Under the pieces are notes generated by a model. The model had not been told where the DNA came from. It saw nothing but the letters and a program-made list of their open reading frames with translations, and made no database searches. Both the position numbers and the translations under genes were made by a program. A DNA stretch of 64,000 bases from Myxocyprinus asiaticus (Eukaryota; Chordata; Actinopteri; Cypriniformes; Catostomidae): NCBI RefSeq assembly GCF_019703515.2, contig NC_059346.1:56556001-56620000 (forward strand). The letters run 5' to 3'. This document shows, piece by piece, positions 1 through 11,279 of the stretch. Each line of letters starts with the position of its first letter. Within the stretch, counting starts at the first letter, position 1.

Positions 1-438
1 CAAAAGATTAAAATCTCCTCCCAATATTATACCATGAGGGGTGCCAGCGGCTTGCAACATCCCTTCAGGATCTATAAAAAAGCCCTGATCATCAATGTTA
101 AGTGCATAAATATTTGCCAAAATAAGACTTTGGCCCTGAATTTCAGCTAAAACAATAATGACTCTTCCTAATTTATCTTTACTCTGTTTGAGACATTTGA
201 ATTGTAGATGTAATGACTCCCCTGATATTACTTGAGCCAGCACTATAAAAAAAAGCCCACCCCATATCTTTCAAAATGTTTCAGCTTCCTGCGGGGAAAG
301 GTGCGTTTCTTGAAGAAACACTATATCATATTTCTTACGCTTAAGAAGAGAAATAACCTTCCTTCTTTTTATGGGGTGCCCTAACCCATTCACATTCCAC
401 ATGGAGAGAGACAATCCACTCATATTTACATCTGACAT
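1..438 (-). pseudogene. L1/Tx1-like LINE ORF2, endonuclease N-terminal fragment
   Basis: Read on the minus strand from the ATG at 436-438, the frame begins with residues typical of an APE-type LINE endonuclease: an SLSMWNVNGL segment, a basic KRRKV stretch, then VFLQETHLS with the conserved Gln-Glu-Thr motif. Near the window edge the GGDFNLL motif appears. In intact elements this protein nicks target DNA and primes reverse transcription. The frame is broken by a TGA just after the QETHLS segment and by indels before the GGDFN motif, so it is a pseudogene. It runs off the left edge; the reverse transcriptase part would lie outside. The family is L1/Tx1-like by motif; the exact clade is inferred. 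Confidence 0.75.
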
Positions 439-748
439 TTTGACATGTAAGAAAATGACTCAGATGACTCCAGATAATTGATCTGTTTCTCGACATCCTC
501 CAGTCTTGTAACCATATCAGTGAATTTCGCCTCCATGGCAGTGATCGATCGATGTATCACAGCAAGATCCTCCAAGTCAGCATGACCTTCGTCAGCACTG
601 CCGACATGTTCAGCATCTCTCACCGCATTTCCCGCACTTCTCCGACCAAATCGACTCCCGGGCCCGCAGCCTGCTCAGGGGTATCAGCTTGAGCATGTAA
701 GTGTCTTTTAATGTCTCCAGAGCCCGAGGATTTTGAATTCTCTGACAT
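426..748 (-). pseudogene. L1/Tx1-like LINE ORF1, internally deleted
   Basis: On the minus strand an ATG at 746-748 opens a Ser/Gly-rich N-terminus (MSENSKSSGSG). A frameshift near 620-630 leads into a charged heptad-rich stretch (VIHRSITAMEAKF, then VTRLEDVEKQINYLESS) that looks like the coiled coil of LINE ORF1 RNA-binding chaperones. The frame then ends at once, its last codons overlapping the ORF2 start at 438. Normal ORF1 proteins of this group are roughly 300 residues, with an RRM and C-terminal domain after the coiled coil. Here only about 100 codons remain, so the middle and C-terminus are deleted. The overlap of the ORF1 stop and ORF2 start may be the native junction. ORF1 identity is inferred from position and the coiled coil. 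Confidence 0.6.
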
Positions 749-1648
749 ATTGTCCTCCTAGAATAGTTATGGAACAGAGTGTATTGAATCTCACCGGTTT
801 ATATCATTAAAAGTGTTAAAACTAGCAAAGTGCACAGAGCTAGCCGTTCACACGTCCGATCCTCGCATGGCGTCACATGGCTCTCCTCAAAATGAATTAG
901 TTTAATACGCTTCTTATTCAAAATCTGGTGAAATGCTCCTCCGATGCCATTCTTGATGCATGTTATAAATGTAGCAAACTATTGAGCATCTATATATGAG
1001 ATGTTGTCCGTGTGGAACGGCATTTTTTGCAACGAGAGCAGAAAAAAGCAGCGCATAATGATAGCCCTGCACGTGCTATGAGTGTGACAACAGAGCAGCG
1101 CTCACTCACTGAAATGCGCTGCACATGCAGACTATATATTTACTCATTAAATGCTGATTTTTGTGATTCACAAAGCTATTGTTTGTCTTCAAGATACTTT
1201 GAATAAAATGTTTGAGTCATATGGACTGCTTTAACAGTGCTTTTATTGTTTTATGTCATTTTTGGAGCTTGACAGTAACGACCATGACTAACACAGTGTA
1301 GCGTATTTGAGTTACATTTTCAGGGCTCTTCAGACAGTGTTATAAGTGAGCTGATGTCTAGTTCCAGTTAATGGACATTTATATTAACAGCCTTAAAGGT
1401 TATATTCAGTATACTGTTATTTGTATTGAGCAATTTATACTGTTTGCTCTTCTTTAAACTATTCATGATGATAAGGTGTTAGAGATGTTTATATTGTTAT
1501 CTCAATATTGATGTTATTAGAACGAGCGGGTGGCTTAATACTGACATTTGTGTTGTATTGTTATACTATGAAGATTTTATTGTGGTGGTATAGAGAAGTA
1601 ATCAGGTAGTGTTATAGACATTCATTTATTCTTTTCATTTACATACTG
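749..1648. other. No gene seen; probable LINE 5' leader then unique DNA
   Basis: The first 200-300 bases, upstream of the minus-strand LINE, may be its 5' untranslated leader. The rest is AT-rich with no supported coding frame. The 64-codon frame at 1012-1206 has no recognisable motif or compositional support. Confidence 0.5.
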
Positions 1649-1650
1649 TA

Positions 1651-2831
1651 CATTGATGAGCCAAAAAATTATGACCACTCTCAGGTGAAGCGAATAATGT
1701 TGATCATCTCCTAACAAGGCCACATGCCAAGATCTGTATAGATTAGATGGTAAGCGAACAATCAGTTCTCATAGTCAGTATGCTGAATGCAGCTGACATG
1801 GGCAGGAGTGAAGACCTGAGTGACTTTGACAAGGCCAAATTGTTATGGCCAGACAACTGGGTCAGAGCATTTCTGAAACAGGAAGGCTTGTGGGGTGCTC
1901 CCAGTCAGCAGTGGTGAGTACCTACTGACAGTGGTCCGAGGAGGGACAAACCACAAACCGGCGATAGGGTGTTGGGGCGCCCAAGGCTCAACGATGCGCG
2001 AGGGCAACGAAGGCTATCCCGTCTGGTCCAAAACAGACAGAAGGTCTGCCTTGGCACAGTTTACAGAAATTTTTAATGATGTTATGGGAGGAATGTGTCA
2101 CATTGCACCCTGCTGTGTATGGGGCTGCGTATCCGCAGACCAGTCAGTGTGCCCAAGATGACCCCTGTCCAATGTCGAAAACGCTTACAATGGGCAAGCG
2201 AGCATCAGAACTGGACCTTGGAGCAGTGGAAGAAGGTGGCCCGGTCTGATGAGTCCTGTTTTCTTTTACATCATGTGGACGGCCGTGTATGTGTTCACCG
2301 TTTACCTGGGGAAGTGATGGCATCAGGATGCACTGTGGGAAGATGACAAGCTGATGGAGGGTGTGTGATGCTCTGGGCAATGTTCTGCTGGGAAACCCTT
2401 GGTCAATTTGACACCTACCTAAACATCGTTGCAGACCAGGTACACCCCTTCATGGCAATGGTAATCCAAGATGGCTTTGGCCTCTTTCAACAGGATAATG
2501 TGCCCTGCCACTCTGCACACATTGTTCGGGAATGGTTTGAGGAACATGATGAAGAATTCAATGTGTTGCCCTGGCCTCCAAATTCCCCAGATCTCAATCC
2601 GATTAAGCATCTGTGGGATGTGCTGGACCAACAAGTCCGATCCACAGCGGCTCCACCTCGCAACTTACAGGACTTGAAGGATCTGCTGCTAATGTCTTGG
2701 TGCCAGATACCACAGGACACCTTCAGGGGTCTTGTAGAGTCCATGTCTCTGCGGGTTGGCGCTGCTTTGCCTGCCAGCGGAGGACCAACATCATATTAGG
2801 CATGTTGTCATAATGTTTTGGCTCATCAGTG
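1651..2831 (+). mobile_element. Tc1-like DNA transposon (DD36-type), full length
   Basis: The element is 1181 bp, bounded by TA dinucleotides at 1649-1650 and 2832-2833, the classic Tc1/mariner target duplication. The ends form an imperfect terminal inverted repeat of about 25-30 bp: the left end starts CATTGATGAGCCAAAA and the complement of the right end starts CACTGATGAGCCAAAA. One plus-strand transposase pseudogene fills it. Both termini are preserved, so it could still be moved in trans. The D-to-third-residue spacing of 36 matches the DD36E group of Tc1/mariner elements rather than the common DD34E. Confidence 0.9.
1798..2799 (+). pseudogene. Tc1-like transposase, DD36E type, broken
   Basis: This encoded the cut-and-paste transposase of the surrounding element. 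From ATG 1798 the N-terminus (MGRSEDLSDFDKAKLL) is open to a TGA at 1915. The homology then moves to another frame through about 2090 (WGAQGSTMREGNEG, part of the paired-like DNA-binding region) and back to the first frame from about 2095. The catalytic domain shows RSDESCF (first Asp), FQQDNVPCHS (second Asp, codon 2494-2496) and SPDLNPIKHLWD. The third catalytic residue, normally Glu, is Lys (AAG at 2605-2607), 36 residues after the second Asp. A TGA at 2344-2346 sits in frame where Arg is expected, consistent with CGA decay. Two frameshifts, two stops and a lost catalytic residue make it inactive. Confidence 0.88.
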
Positions 2832-2833
2832 TA

Positions 2834-5027
2834 TACACACTCATCTATATGAAAAACATAAAGATATATCAAGACAAAGAGATCTGCACCAACATTCAGC
2901 ATTGTATGAAAGAGAATTCAGAATTGTAGCTTCAGCCTGGCTCTACATTTTATGTATTTTATGATTTTATCGAACTAGCCCCTCACTGACCCACGTGGTC
3001 CCAGCTACAGCTCCTGTGTTTAGGGTCCATGTCAGAAATAAATTTGTAGGAGCTTGTGGATTCCATCATTGTATTGTTAAGATTGATTAGGGTATGGTTA
3101 ACTTTGTGTCTGTACTCTGAAACACTCTAGTAAAATGTACAATTAAGCAAATGGGAGTTTTGCACTGCAGTCAGTGATAGGCAAGAGGGGAAGGAACAGT
3201 GGAAGGAAATGATTTAGAAAATAAGAGGAGAGAAGAGAGGAAGAAGGTGTGAAAGACCTGCTGATGTGATCAGATAGGTTGAGAAGGTCAGAGTAGCACC
3301 CGCAGGTAGATTTGCATGATGTGCATAGAGATTTGTTTGAACAGTTGGATATATGATTAACACTCTCATCTGTATGGATATAATTAAAGCAGTGTCAAAA
3401 CAACAACAAATGCATGCATCAATTCACATTTGGACGCACAATTAGATCCACATACATATAAACACTGTTTATCTGCCTCAATGCATGCATTAAAATATAC
3501 ATATATATGTAGTGTTTTTGAGCTCACAATGTAATACACAAATACATGCAGGTAGTTCTGTATCTGCACATATAAATGCCAAATTTTTTGCATCTATACT
3601 CTGATTTACTTTTAAGACAAATGCAAATGGCTTGTCTTTATTTGTGCTTTAAATAACAGATTTGATTTCGCCTTAATGGACACTTTTGTATAAACACAAG
3701 GAAAAACTAGTTTCATGTGCCACCATGCAGTATGTAAAATAAATTATGGTAAAACTTAATGTTTAAGTTACCCTTTGTTAATGGTTTGTAAAGAGGTTCA
3801 TTATAAGTCATTTACAAATGCATTATAAATCATTAATATGTGGTTGTAACATGCATAAAAGGGTGACTTTATGCAATATCTGCCAAATAGTGAACCATTT
3901 TACCTACCATGATGTAAATGCTTAATAACATTTAGGCTATTTAATATTAGTAACCTGTACATTCAAAATGCATCTTAATGTAAAGTAGACAGATTCATTC
4001 ATTAAGGGGTTGCCTTATTAGAAACATGTACATAAAAGTTCAGTATGGTTTGATAGTCATTGGCAGATGCGTAGCTAGATCCTGGCTGATAGTGCTGAAG
4101 CCCCGGATCTTTTGTTAATAGCCCTGAATATGTTTTTGTTTTTATTTGTGATGAAAAAAAAAAAAAAAGAAAGAAAAAGAAAAAAGTGAACAAAAGCAAC
4201 AAGGCAGGCTGCAATTATGGCTTCAAAAGTAAATTAATACCGATAAGTAAGCCCCACTTGCATAAATTGACAGTACCTGTTTGGACTTTTTTTTTACCTG
4301 CTGTTCGTGCCCAAGTTCATCAGGCACGTTATGAACACCTCGAGTGGGAGCTTTCTAATTTTCTCTGAGGGGTGCAACTTTTCTATATCAGAGGCACTGA
4401 AGTTTTATTATGCCAGTCATATTTTAATATATAATCTGTAAACCTCATTTCTAATCTTCATTTGTTTTTATCAATCCATACACCAATTAGATTTTAATGC
4501 ATGCACCAGTGACAGTCAACTTCGGAGCACCCTTACTTGCTCCCTAAGATGGACTCTTCCCAGGTTAAATCAGCTAGCGCGTTTAACAAGTACCATAATT
4601 AAATTAGCTGCAAATTCACTCAAACCAATTCACTTGGCAAACCAACCAGAATTTATTTAGCTTTAATCGATCAGAATGAAGAAGATACATCAGTAACAAC
4701 GAACTTTAACAAGGATCATTTGTATGGTTTCCGATTGTTATGCAAGTAGATTGGAACCTTAAAAAAAGCTTAGCAACTTCATGCCAGGTGAATAAAACAA
4801 TCAAAAACAAACATTTCACAATGAAAATTAGTCAGAGATGTGATTAATACACTAAAAGTGGTTAATGTCAAATTATTATCGTATCAATAATGTTTTATTT
4901 AACATCAAGGCTATTTTTCCAGATATTATTTTTTTAATATATTATTAACTACATTGTAGCATTTGGTTACATTATATTTTGTGTTCTCTCAGACCTGATT
5001 AAATAAAATATCTAAAAAAAAAAAAAA
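2834..5027. other. No gene seen; AT-rich DNA with one dispersed repeat
   Basis: No coding frame here is supported. At about 3745-3870 lies a segment (CCCTTTGTTAA, then ATTTACAAATG and ATTATAAA motifs) that recurs inverted at about 9420-9560, so it is a dispersed repeat. Poly-A/GA tracts occur at 4154-4187 and a poly-A run at 5014-5027. Confidence 0.5.
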
Positions 5028-6690
5028 TTGGACCTGTTTACACCTGGCCACTTCATGTGTTTTCACTGATCGGATAGCTATCACATCATGAAAAGACCAG
5101 GTGTAAATGCCCTCTGAAAAGCATTTGAGACAGACTGCAATCCGATCACTCAGACCACTTCAGGAGGTGGTTTGAGACGCATTCCAGTCTAAACTGGTCA
5201 AATCTAAATTTATCTGGCTGTTTAAGTCACATATGTAACCTTTACCCCACCCAAACAGCGATACGTCAGCATAGGAAAAAAGCGAAACCTCAGCTGTCAC
5301 TGAATATTTGCATAGGGCTTGCGTCACGCAGTAAATAACAAAGAAAGAGACGAATACATTTACACTGGTGGCCAAAAGTTTGGAATAATATACAGATTTT
5401 GCTCTTATGGAAAGAAATTGGTTCTTTTATTCACCGAAGTGGCATTCAAATGATCACAATGTATAGTCAGGACATTAATAACGTGAAAAATTACTATTAA
5501 AATGTACTCTTAAACTACTTCAAAGATTTCTCATCAAAAAATCCTCCACGTGCAGCAATGACAGCTTTGCAGATCCTTGGCATTCCAGCTGTCAGTTTGT
5601 CCAGATACTCAGGTGACATTTCCCCACGCGTCCTGTAGCACTTGCCATAGATGTGACTGTCTTGTCGGGCACTTGTCACACACCTCACAGTCTAGCTGAT
5701 CCCACAAAAGCTCAATGGGGTTAAGATCCATAACACTCTTTTCCAAATATCTGTTGTCCAATGTCTGTGTTTCTTTGCCCACTCTAACCTTTTCTTTTTG
5801 TTTTTCTGTTTCAAAAGTGGCTTTTTCTTTGCAATTCTTCCCATAAGGCCTGCACCCCTGAGTCTTCTCTTTACTGTTGTACATGAAACTGATACGTCAA
5901 TTGCGGAGCCATCTTGGAATGGTCAACAAGGAGAGCTGTTTCAATGTAAGCGAATGGAGCGGAAGCCTCAGAACGCTGCATAAACAGCTTTTGTGTGGAA
6001 ACAGTTCATCATGTAATGAATTGACTGACTGGGTGCTAATTTTCAGTATATTTGCCATGATATATTCATTTGTGGAGGACTTTAATTGCAGTTTGCTATG
6101 GGGAAAAACTGTTTTAGAAGTGAAGTTAGGATTTTTTATATCATCTAAAATATTGCCCAATAATTATGGAAAATCAGATAATCGGAAAGTTGGCTGGAAT
6201 AGACAAAAGACTTTTGCAGACAAGATCTGTCAATTTACATTCATGTGTTGATGGACGGCTCTTGACTTATCCAATATGGCGGATGCGCCGACGTATCGCG
6301 GTCCATAGAAACAGCTGCTAATAAGATATCTACGTACTGTATAGATATCTATGACAGACATGAGCGCAGCTGACGCACATGACACATCTCACCTATGAGA
6401 AGCCCCGAGGGGTAAAACAGACAGACACAGACCCATCCACAGATGCATGCTGGGTAAATTTACTTGGAATCAAATAAAGCACATCTTTTAAATTCACTGC
6501 CCGGAATTAGCATAATCACTGAAGTGAACTCTGTTTTATTTGCATATAGTGCAGGAATTGAAGATCGGATTAATATCCGTTTGCTGGAGACACACTGATG
6601 TCGCCAAGTGTAAATGGAATGAGCTTTTTCAATCGGAAAGCAATCCAATCAGTAAAAACACATGAAGTGCCAAAGTGTAAATAGTCCCTT
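5028..6690. mobile_element. Non-autonomous inverted-repeat element, class unassigned
   Basis: The ends form an inverted repeat of about 50 bp. The left end runs from 5028 with GGACCTGTTTACACCTGGCC, then CACTTCATGTGTTTTCACTGAT. The complement of 6635-6690 reads GGGACTATTTACAC, then GCACTTCATGTGTTTTTACTGAT. No transposase frame is recognisable between them. The 183-codon minus frame at 6570-7121 crosses the right end and resembles nothing known. A deleted Tc1 copy (5363-5890) is nested inside, so this element is older. I see no clean target duplication, so the superfamily is left open. Confidence 0.6.
5363..5890 (-). mobile_element. Truncated, internally deleted Tc1-like transposon
   Basis: The 3' end (left) starts after a TA at 5361-5362 with the Tc1 end CACTGGTGGCCAAAAGTTTG. 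Reading the minus strand, a piece of the transposase DNA-binding/linker region (GRIAKKKPLLKQKNKKKR, then LEWAKKHRHWT and DIWKRVLW) joins directly to the C-terminal DLNPIELLWDQLD motif and to the terminal ICKAVIAARGGFFDEK segment. The join, near 5725-5735, removes both catalytic aspartates and changes frame. No matching 5' inverted repeat is found on the right, where similarity stops near 5890. It is a dead, 5'-truncated copy inside the 5028-6690 element. Confidence 0.75.
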
Positions 6691-7887
6691 TCAAACAGAC
6701 AGGTGCATATGAGCCGATGGGCATGGAAGTAGGCTATAGCACAGGGAGCGATAGTGTTACTCACTAGGACAGTAGATTTTGAATGAAAGGAGCGAAGGGT
6801 CAGGTAATTTAGCATGGGAGCACAACACCGAACTGATGCGGAGCGAGAAGTGGAGTGCCCGTCTGTGCGCGTTTTTTTAGCTCGAGCATCCGGTATCCCC
6901 CACTGACTCAACAACATCTGCACAAATGGCGGCATGAAACAAATGATGTTCAGCGAAATTGAAATGAAGATCGCAAGGTATGTATTTGGAACTAGTCCTT
7001 TATCAGATGTTATCAATAAAACAACAGGAATTCTTTGCGGGACATTTTTGCCCCAATATTTTGAATTTAGGGGGCATGTTTGCCCAGAGCCCCCGTTAAT
7101 TTCCGTGCTTGAATGGAACACTAAAGAGATGGAGATGATGAGAGATGTAACAGGTGTTTAAGTGTCTCTCTTCACCATGCAGCTGGTACACAAAGCATTT
7201 TTTCTATATCTGCCTTTCATGTCAAATGTGCTGCATTATGACTGATAGAGGAGCGCCAAGATATGAAAGTCGTCAGAACTATAGATCGTTCCAACGTCAC
7301 CTGCTTGCAGTGTTAACGGCTTTGTAAAAACTAAAAGCTTTGTATAAAAAGAAAGACTAACGAGACGCCATTTGCATGTCGAATTGGTTTTGAAAGGTTT
7401 ATAAATCTATAACATCTTAAATTCAGTAACTAAGCGACAAAGCGCTTGCTCACTGCACGCTCACATTAAACTGCTCAATGCACTGGTGACAGCTGCGTGG
7501 GAGAGAGGGAGAGATGGAGCAGATTTACTTGTGCATCTTCTGGAATTACAATTTGATACAAAAACAAGTTTATTGATTTGATTAGTTCATCTGTATTTAT
7601 TGGTTTAATAATTCGCAGCTGGACTGTAAAGTGAATAAAAGTGTGTGGGAATGTCCTGTGCTATGAACGTGGAAGTTGCAGGAATGATTCCAATTGTGCA
7701 ATACCCACAATCCTGCACCGAATTTCAGGCCCTGTCATGGAAGGAAAGATTCTTGTGGGCTAAGCCCTGGATGTCACTAAAGTCTAGCCATGCCTCTGGT
7801 CATTGGGCTTTATTATATGCTGTAAATGAATGTTTTTGCAGAGGACTTTAGGTAAATTGGGACAAGTGAGCCAACACAACACAGTAA
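6691..7887. other. No gene seen
   Basis: No motif-bearing frame, RNA gene or clear repeat boundary was found. Frames at 6934-7161 and 7645-7851 are short and unsupported. Confidence 0.5.
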
Positions 7888-7891
7888 TTAA

Positions 7892-9216
7892 CCCTTTAAG
7901 CTCTGAGGGTGTTTTTAAAGATTTCCAGTTTCAGTGACATACCCAAAATTAGACTTATAGACTCAAAAAAAAAAAAAACAAAAACAAAAAAAAAACAAAA
8001 AAAAAAACAAGGAGGATCAAGTGCTTGGTAACATTTTAAAGAAAACGTAATAAAAAAATTAATGATATAGATTATGATAAATTCTGAGACTCTCTGCCTA
8101 TGAAACTGCAGAAAAATCACAATAAACTTGAGCCAAAGATTTACGTTTATGATTTGACATTATATATCTCAATATGTGAAGAAGGTGACTCTGATAAACT
8201 GCTTTTATTTTGTTCTCAATCATGTAGTTGAGAAAAATTTTGTATTGATACAACAAGGCAAACAAAAGTTACAGCATTACAAAAATAATATATCCTAGTG
8301 TCCAAAAGTCTCTCTAAACCAAAAAACAAAACAAATAATAATAATAATAATAATAATAATTGTACATAAGAACTAATTGCACATGTAATCACAGCAATGA
8401 CTAGAGGTTTGCATAGCATGTAGACATGATTTTAGAAATAAGATTTCACAGAATGAGTTTCATAAGTCATCATCGAGTACTTGGCACCATCTCCCGGTGG
8501 CCATATGTAATAGAGTGATTGATTATATGACTCTCTGCCCAAATATGGAGAACTATCACCACTGTTTGGAGGAATCTGAACCCAATCTGACTGGTTTAGC
8601 ATTCCATGATGCTATATCATTTCTGATGGTGTTATCTGATTCAGGAAAGCCAATGCCAGATAGCCAGATGCTGTGTGCACATTGTGCTTTGTGTGGATTA
8701 TTGGATGATCTTTGTATCCGATTACTTTGTGTGTGGGCTCGTTTGAAAGATAATCGCCTCCTCTAAGTAATGTTATGTGACATTTTATGTTCTATTTATG
8801 TTTTGTGAATTTATAAGTGAAAACGCAGAATATGAGCAATACCTGTTCACATGAAACATGTATGTCCAAGACATAATCTTAGCTATTACCCACTATATTT
8901 TTTATCTACTTTCAAACAACATACTGTATGACACATGGCTATTTGAGGAGTTTGATGTTTTTACCAATTACAATAATATGTACAGTGCAACATTTTTAAT
9001 AAAATATCAAAATGGAACACTTTTGATTTCTGTCTGAAAATTTCAAAGCACTTGTTCAGTTTTGGTCATAATGCTTACATACATTGTAAAGTTGAGCTTC
9101 TAAGCTTTAAAGTGATACCTATTTTGTGTTGGTCAAGACTGTAGTTATTAACGTTTTGATATATTTTTTTTTCTTCTCGTGGGCCCACCAGAGGGGGCCC
9201 ATCTGAGCTTAAAGTG
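7892..9216. mobile_element. piggyBac-like non-autonomous element
   Basis: The left end follows TTAA at 7888-7891 and reads CCCTTTAAGCTCTGAGGG. The complement of the right end reads CACTTTAAGCTCAGATGGGC and is followed by TTTA (9217-9220), one base from TTAA. TTAA duplications and ends beginning CCC/CAC with T-rich continuation are typical of piggyBac elements. At 1325 bp it is too short for the usual transposase. The only sizeable frame, 8497-8766, shows no DDD transposase motif. It contains poly-A-rich tracts (7965-8010) and an (AAT)n run at 8335-8360. The assignment rests on the ends alone. Confidence 0.45.
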
Positions 9217-10255
9217 TTTATCTAAACACAGAGCAAAATGTAGCAAAATGACATAATCACTCCTTATAATTTCACTATAATAGTAAATTTTTGCAGCATT
9301 GTGTTATAAATCATGAATTAGGGCATTTTATGTTTTTGCTTAAAATAAGCATGAATAAGTATGTCTTAAGCATTTATACTATGTAAAAATGGTCACAATG
9401 TGGAAAATATTGGATCAAAGTTTCCCTTTTTGTTGCTATAACTGCATATTAATGATATATAATGCTTTATAATGAGTTATAATTTATCATTTGTAAATCA
9501 CTTACTAGTCCTTAATTGATGGCTATATAAAACCTTAACAAAGGGAACATTAATGTAAAGTGTTATGAAATTATTCATCACTTCAAACGGTTTAATGATG
9601 ATAAGAGCTGGTTATGTGCGTTTTCATTTGTATAGCATGTAGATGACATAAGAGCATGCTGTCCTTTCAGCATAAAACATGTTCTCACGGTTATGCTACT
9701 CTTTCCAGCAGATTATAGGTAAAAGACAGGGATTTGTGTGATGCAAGAGGGAAGGTTCAAGGCCTGTAGAGCTGTACAAGACATCCAATGACAGCAAATT
9801 TCTTCCTATGGGTATGTACTGTATAGTGGCTCAAGTGACCCAAAGTGGCCTGTGGTATGTGTAATGAAGACAACCCATAACATGAGTCAGTAAATAGAAT
9901 TAAAACTAGATTTCTATTGTATTTTATTAGCACATTGCTATGCTTTAAGCAGGGTATTCTGAGTGGTCGCTAAATCGTGGGATAAGTGTTTGCTAGGATG
10001 TTCTATGGCTTTGCTGTTCTGAGTGTTATTTGTGCATTGCTGTGCAGTTGCTAGGGTGTTCTGGGTGGTTGTTGCTTACTTGCCTAGGTCAAAAAAGCCA
10101 ACCCTTAAGTCTCTATGTTATTGTGGTCCCTAAATATGGTTCAGGTGCCTTCCTCAATGTAAGTCTATTGTCCATTTTATTTTTGGCAAGACAAAAAGCA
10201 CCATATACAATAGTAACTGTACAACTCTCCACAACAAGCCGTATGTTTTAAGTAG
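9217..10255. other. No gene seen; holds inverted partner of the 3.8 kb repeat
   Basis: About 9420-9560 is the reverse complement of the dispersed repeat at 3745-3870 (shared AACAAAGGGAAC, CATTTGTAAATCACTTA and TATAATG motifs). Nothing else is supported. Confidence 0.45.
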
Positions 10256-10510
10256 TGCTGTCAGTCAATAAAAATTTGTAATCGCGATTAATCACATAAA
10301 TGTTTTTTTTTTGTTTGTTTGTTTTTTTGTTAATCGCGATTAATCGCAGATTTTGAAAATGCTGAAATTTGACACTATATATATTTATTTTCTTGTCAAA
10401 ATGCATTTATTTCCATCTTAGGAAAGAAAACAAAACAATATATAGCATTTAGGGCGATTAATTACATTTTATTTTCAATTACGATTTTGTCTTCCAACGA
10501 TTATGAAAAC
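10256..10510. repeat. AT-rich palindromic repeat with ATTAATCGCGATTAAT-type motifs
   Basis: Starts near a TAGTGCTGTCAGTCAAT end and carries two copies of the self-complementary AATCGCGATTAATC motif around a T-rich spacer. Related motifs recur at 20110-20190 and 33471-34413. TAG-G-TGTCA-type ends suggest a non-autonomous hAT-like element, but the right boundary is not clear. Confidence 0.4.
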
Positions 10511-11275
10511 AAGAGATAAAACGATTATTGTGCCGCATTCCGTTTTGCAATGAAACACACCGGCATTATGTCTTTAAAGTATCCTTTATTAAAGTTCAAA
10601 TAATAAGGAAGTGGGTTATGAAAATTAACTCCACAATTTACATTTCTCTGTGCGGTCAACGCCGCGTCTATGAGTTGCATGAAGTGACTGTGGAAGAGAT
10701 TGAATCTTCTCCCAGCTGATGCACACTCTGGCACAGGGACGCTCGTCACTCGCGCGTTTGCTACAGCTAGATTATAACATGATGGCTAACAACGTAGTGA
10801 ATCATAATATATGTGTCACGTTCACTTTGTGTAACTTATCATGAAGAAAATCGGCAATACACAGCTCTATTAAGAAGAGAAAGTTTGTTTTTTTGTGAGT
10901 TAAAGATGGATCAAAGTGAACATAAAGGTGAGGGTGTAGTCTTAGCCCATTACACACTGGAACAAAATACGTTTTTGATTAGTCTTTTTTGGCTTGTTTT
11001 CCAAAATAATATCTAAAACTCCTTTAAGACTTGACTTGCTTCTGTGGTAATTAAAATGCACCTTACAAGTCTTGTCTGGGCTTGTTTTGTAAATGAAATA
11101 GCACTAAGAGCTCCTTTCTCCATTTTATCAGTGACAGGGAAGCACTGTCAAAGATTCTTTTATTTTTTTTAGATAACAACCTTCCCGGCTTTATCATAGG
11201 AGAGTATTACGACAGTACCACCCATAAAATGTCTATGGGACCGCCAAGTTATGCTATTTTATGCTAAGCTTGTAT
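10511..11275. other. No gene seen
   Basis: Overlapping frames on both strands at 10525-10749 and a plus frame at 10813-11016 have no recognisable motif. No repeat boundary was identified. Confidence 0.4.
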
Positions 11276-11279
11276 AACG

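Noticed and set aside
6570..7121. 183-codon minus-strand frame as a gene
   Set aside because: It crosses the end of an inverted-repeat element, has no recognisable domain and no splice or promoter support.
10262..10345. Transcription terminator hairpin (AATCGCGATTAATC palindromes with T runs)
   Set aside because: Intrinsic terminators are bacterial; here it is a multicopy transposon-like repeat in a vertebrate.
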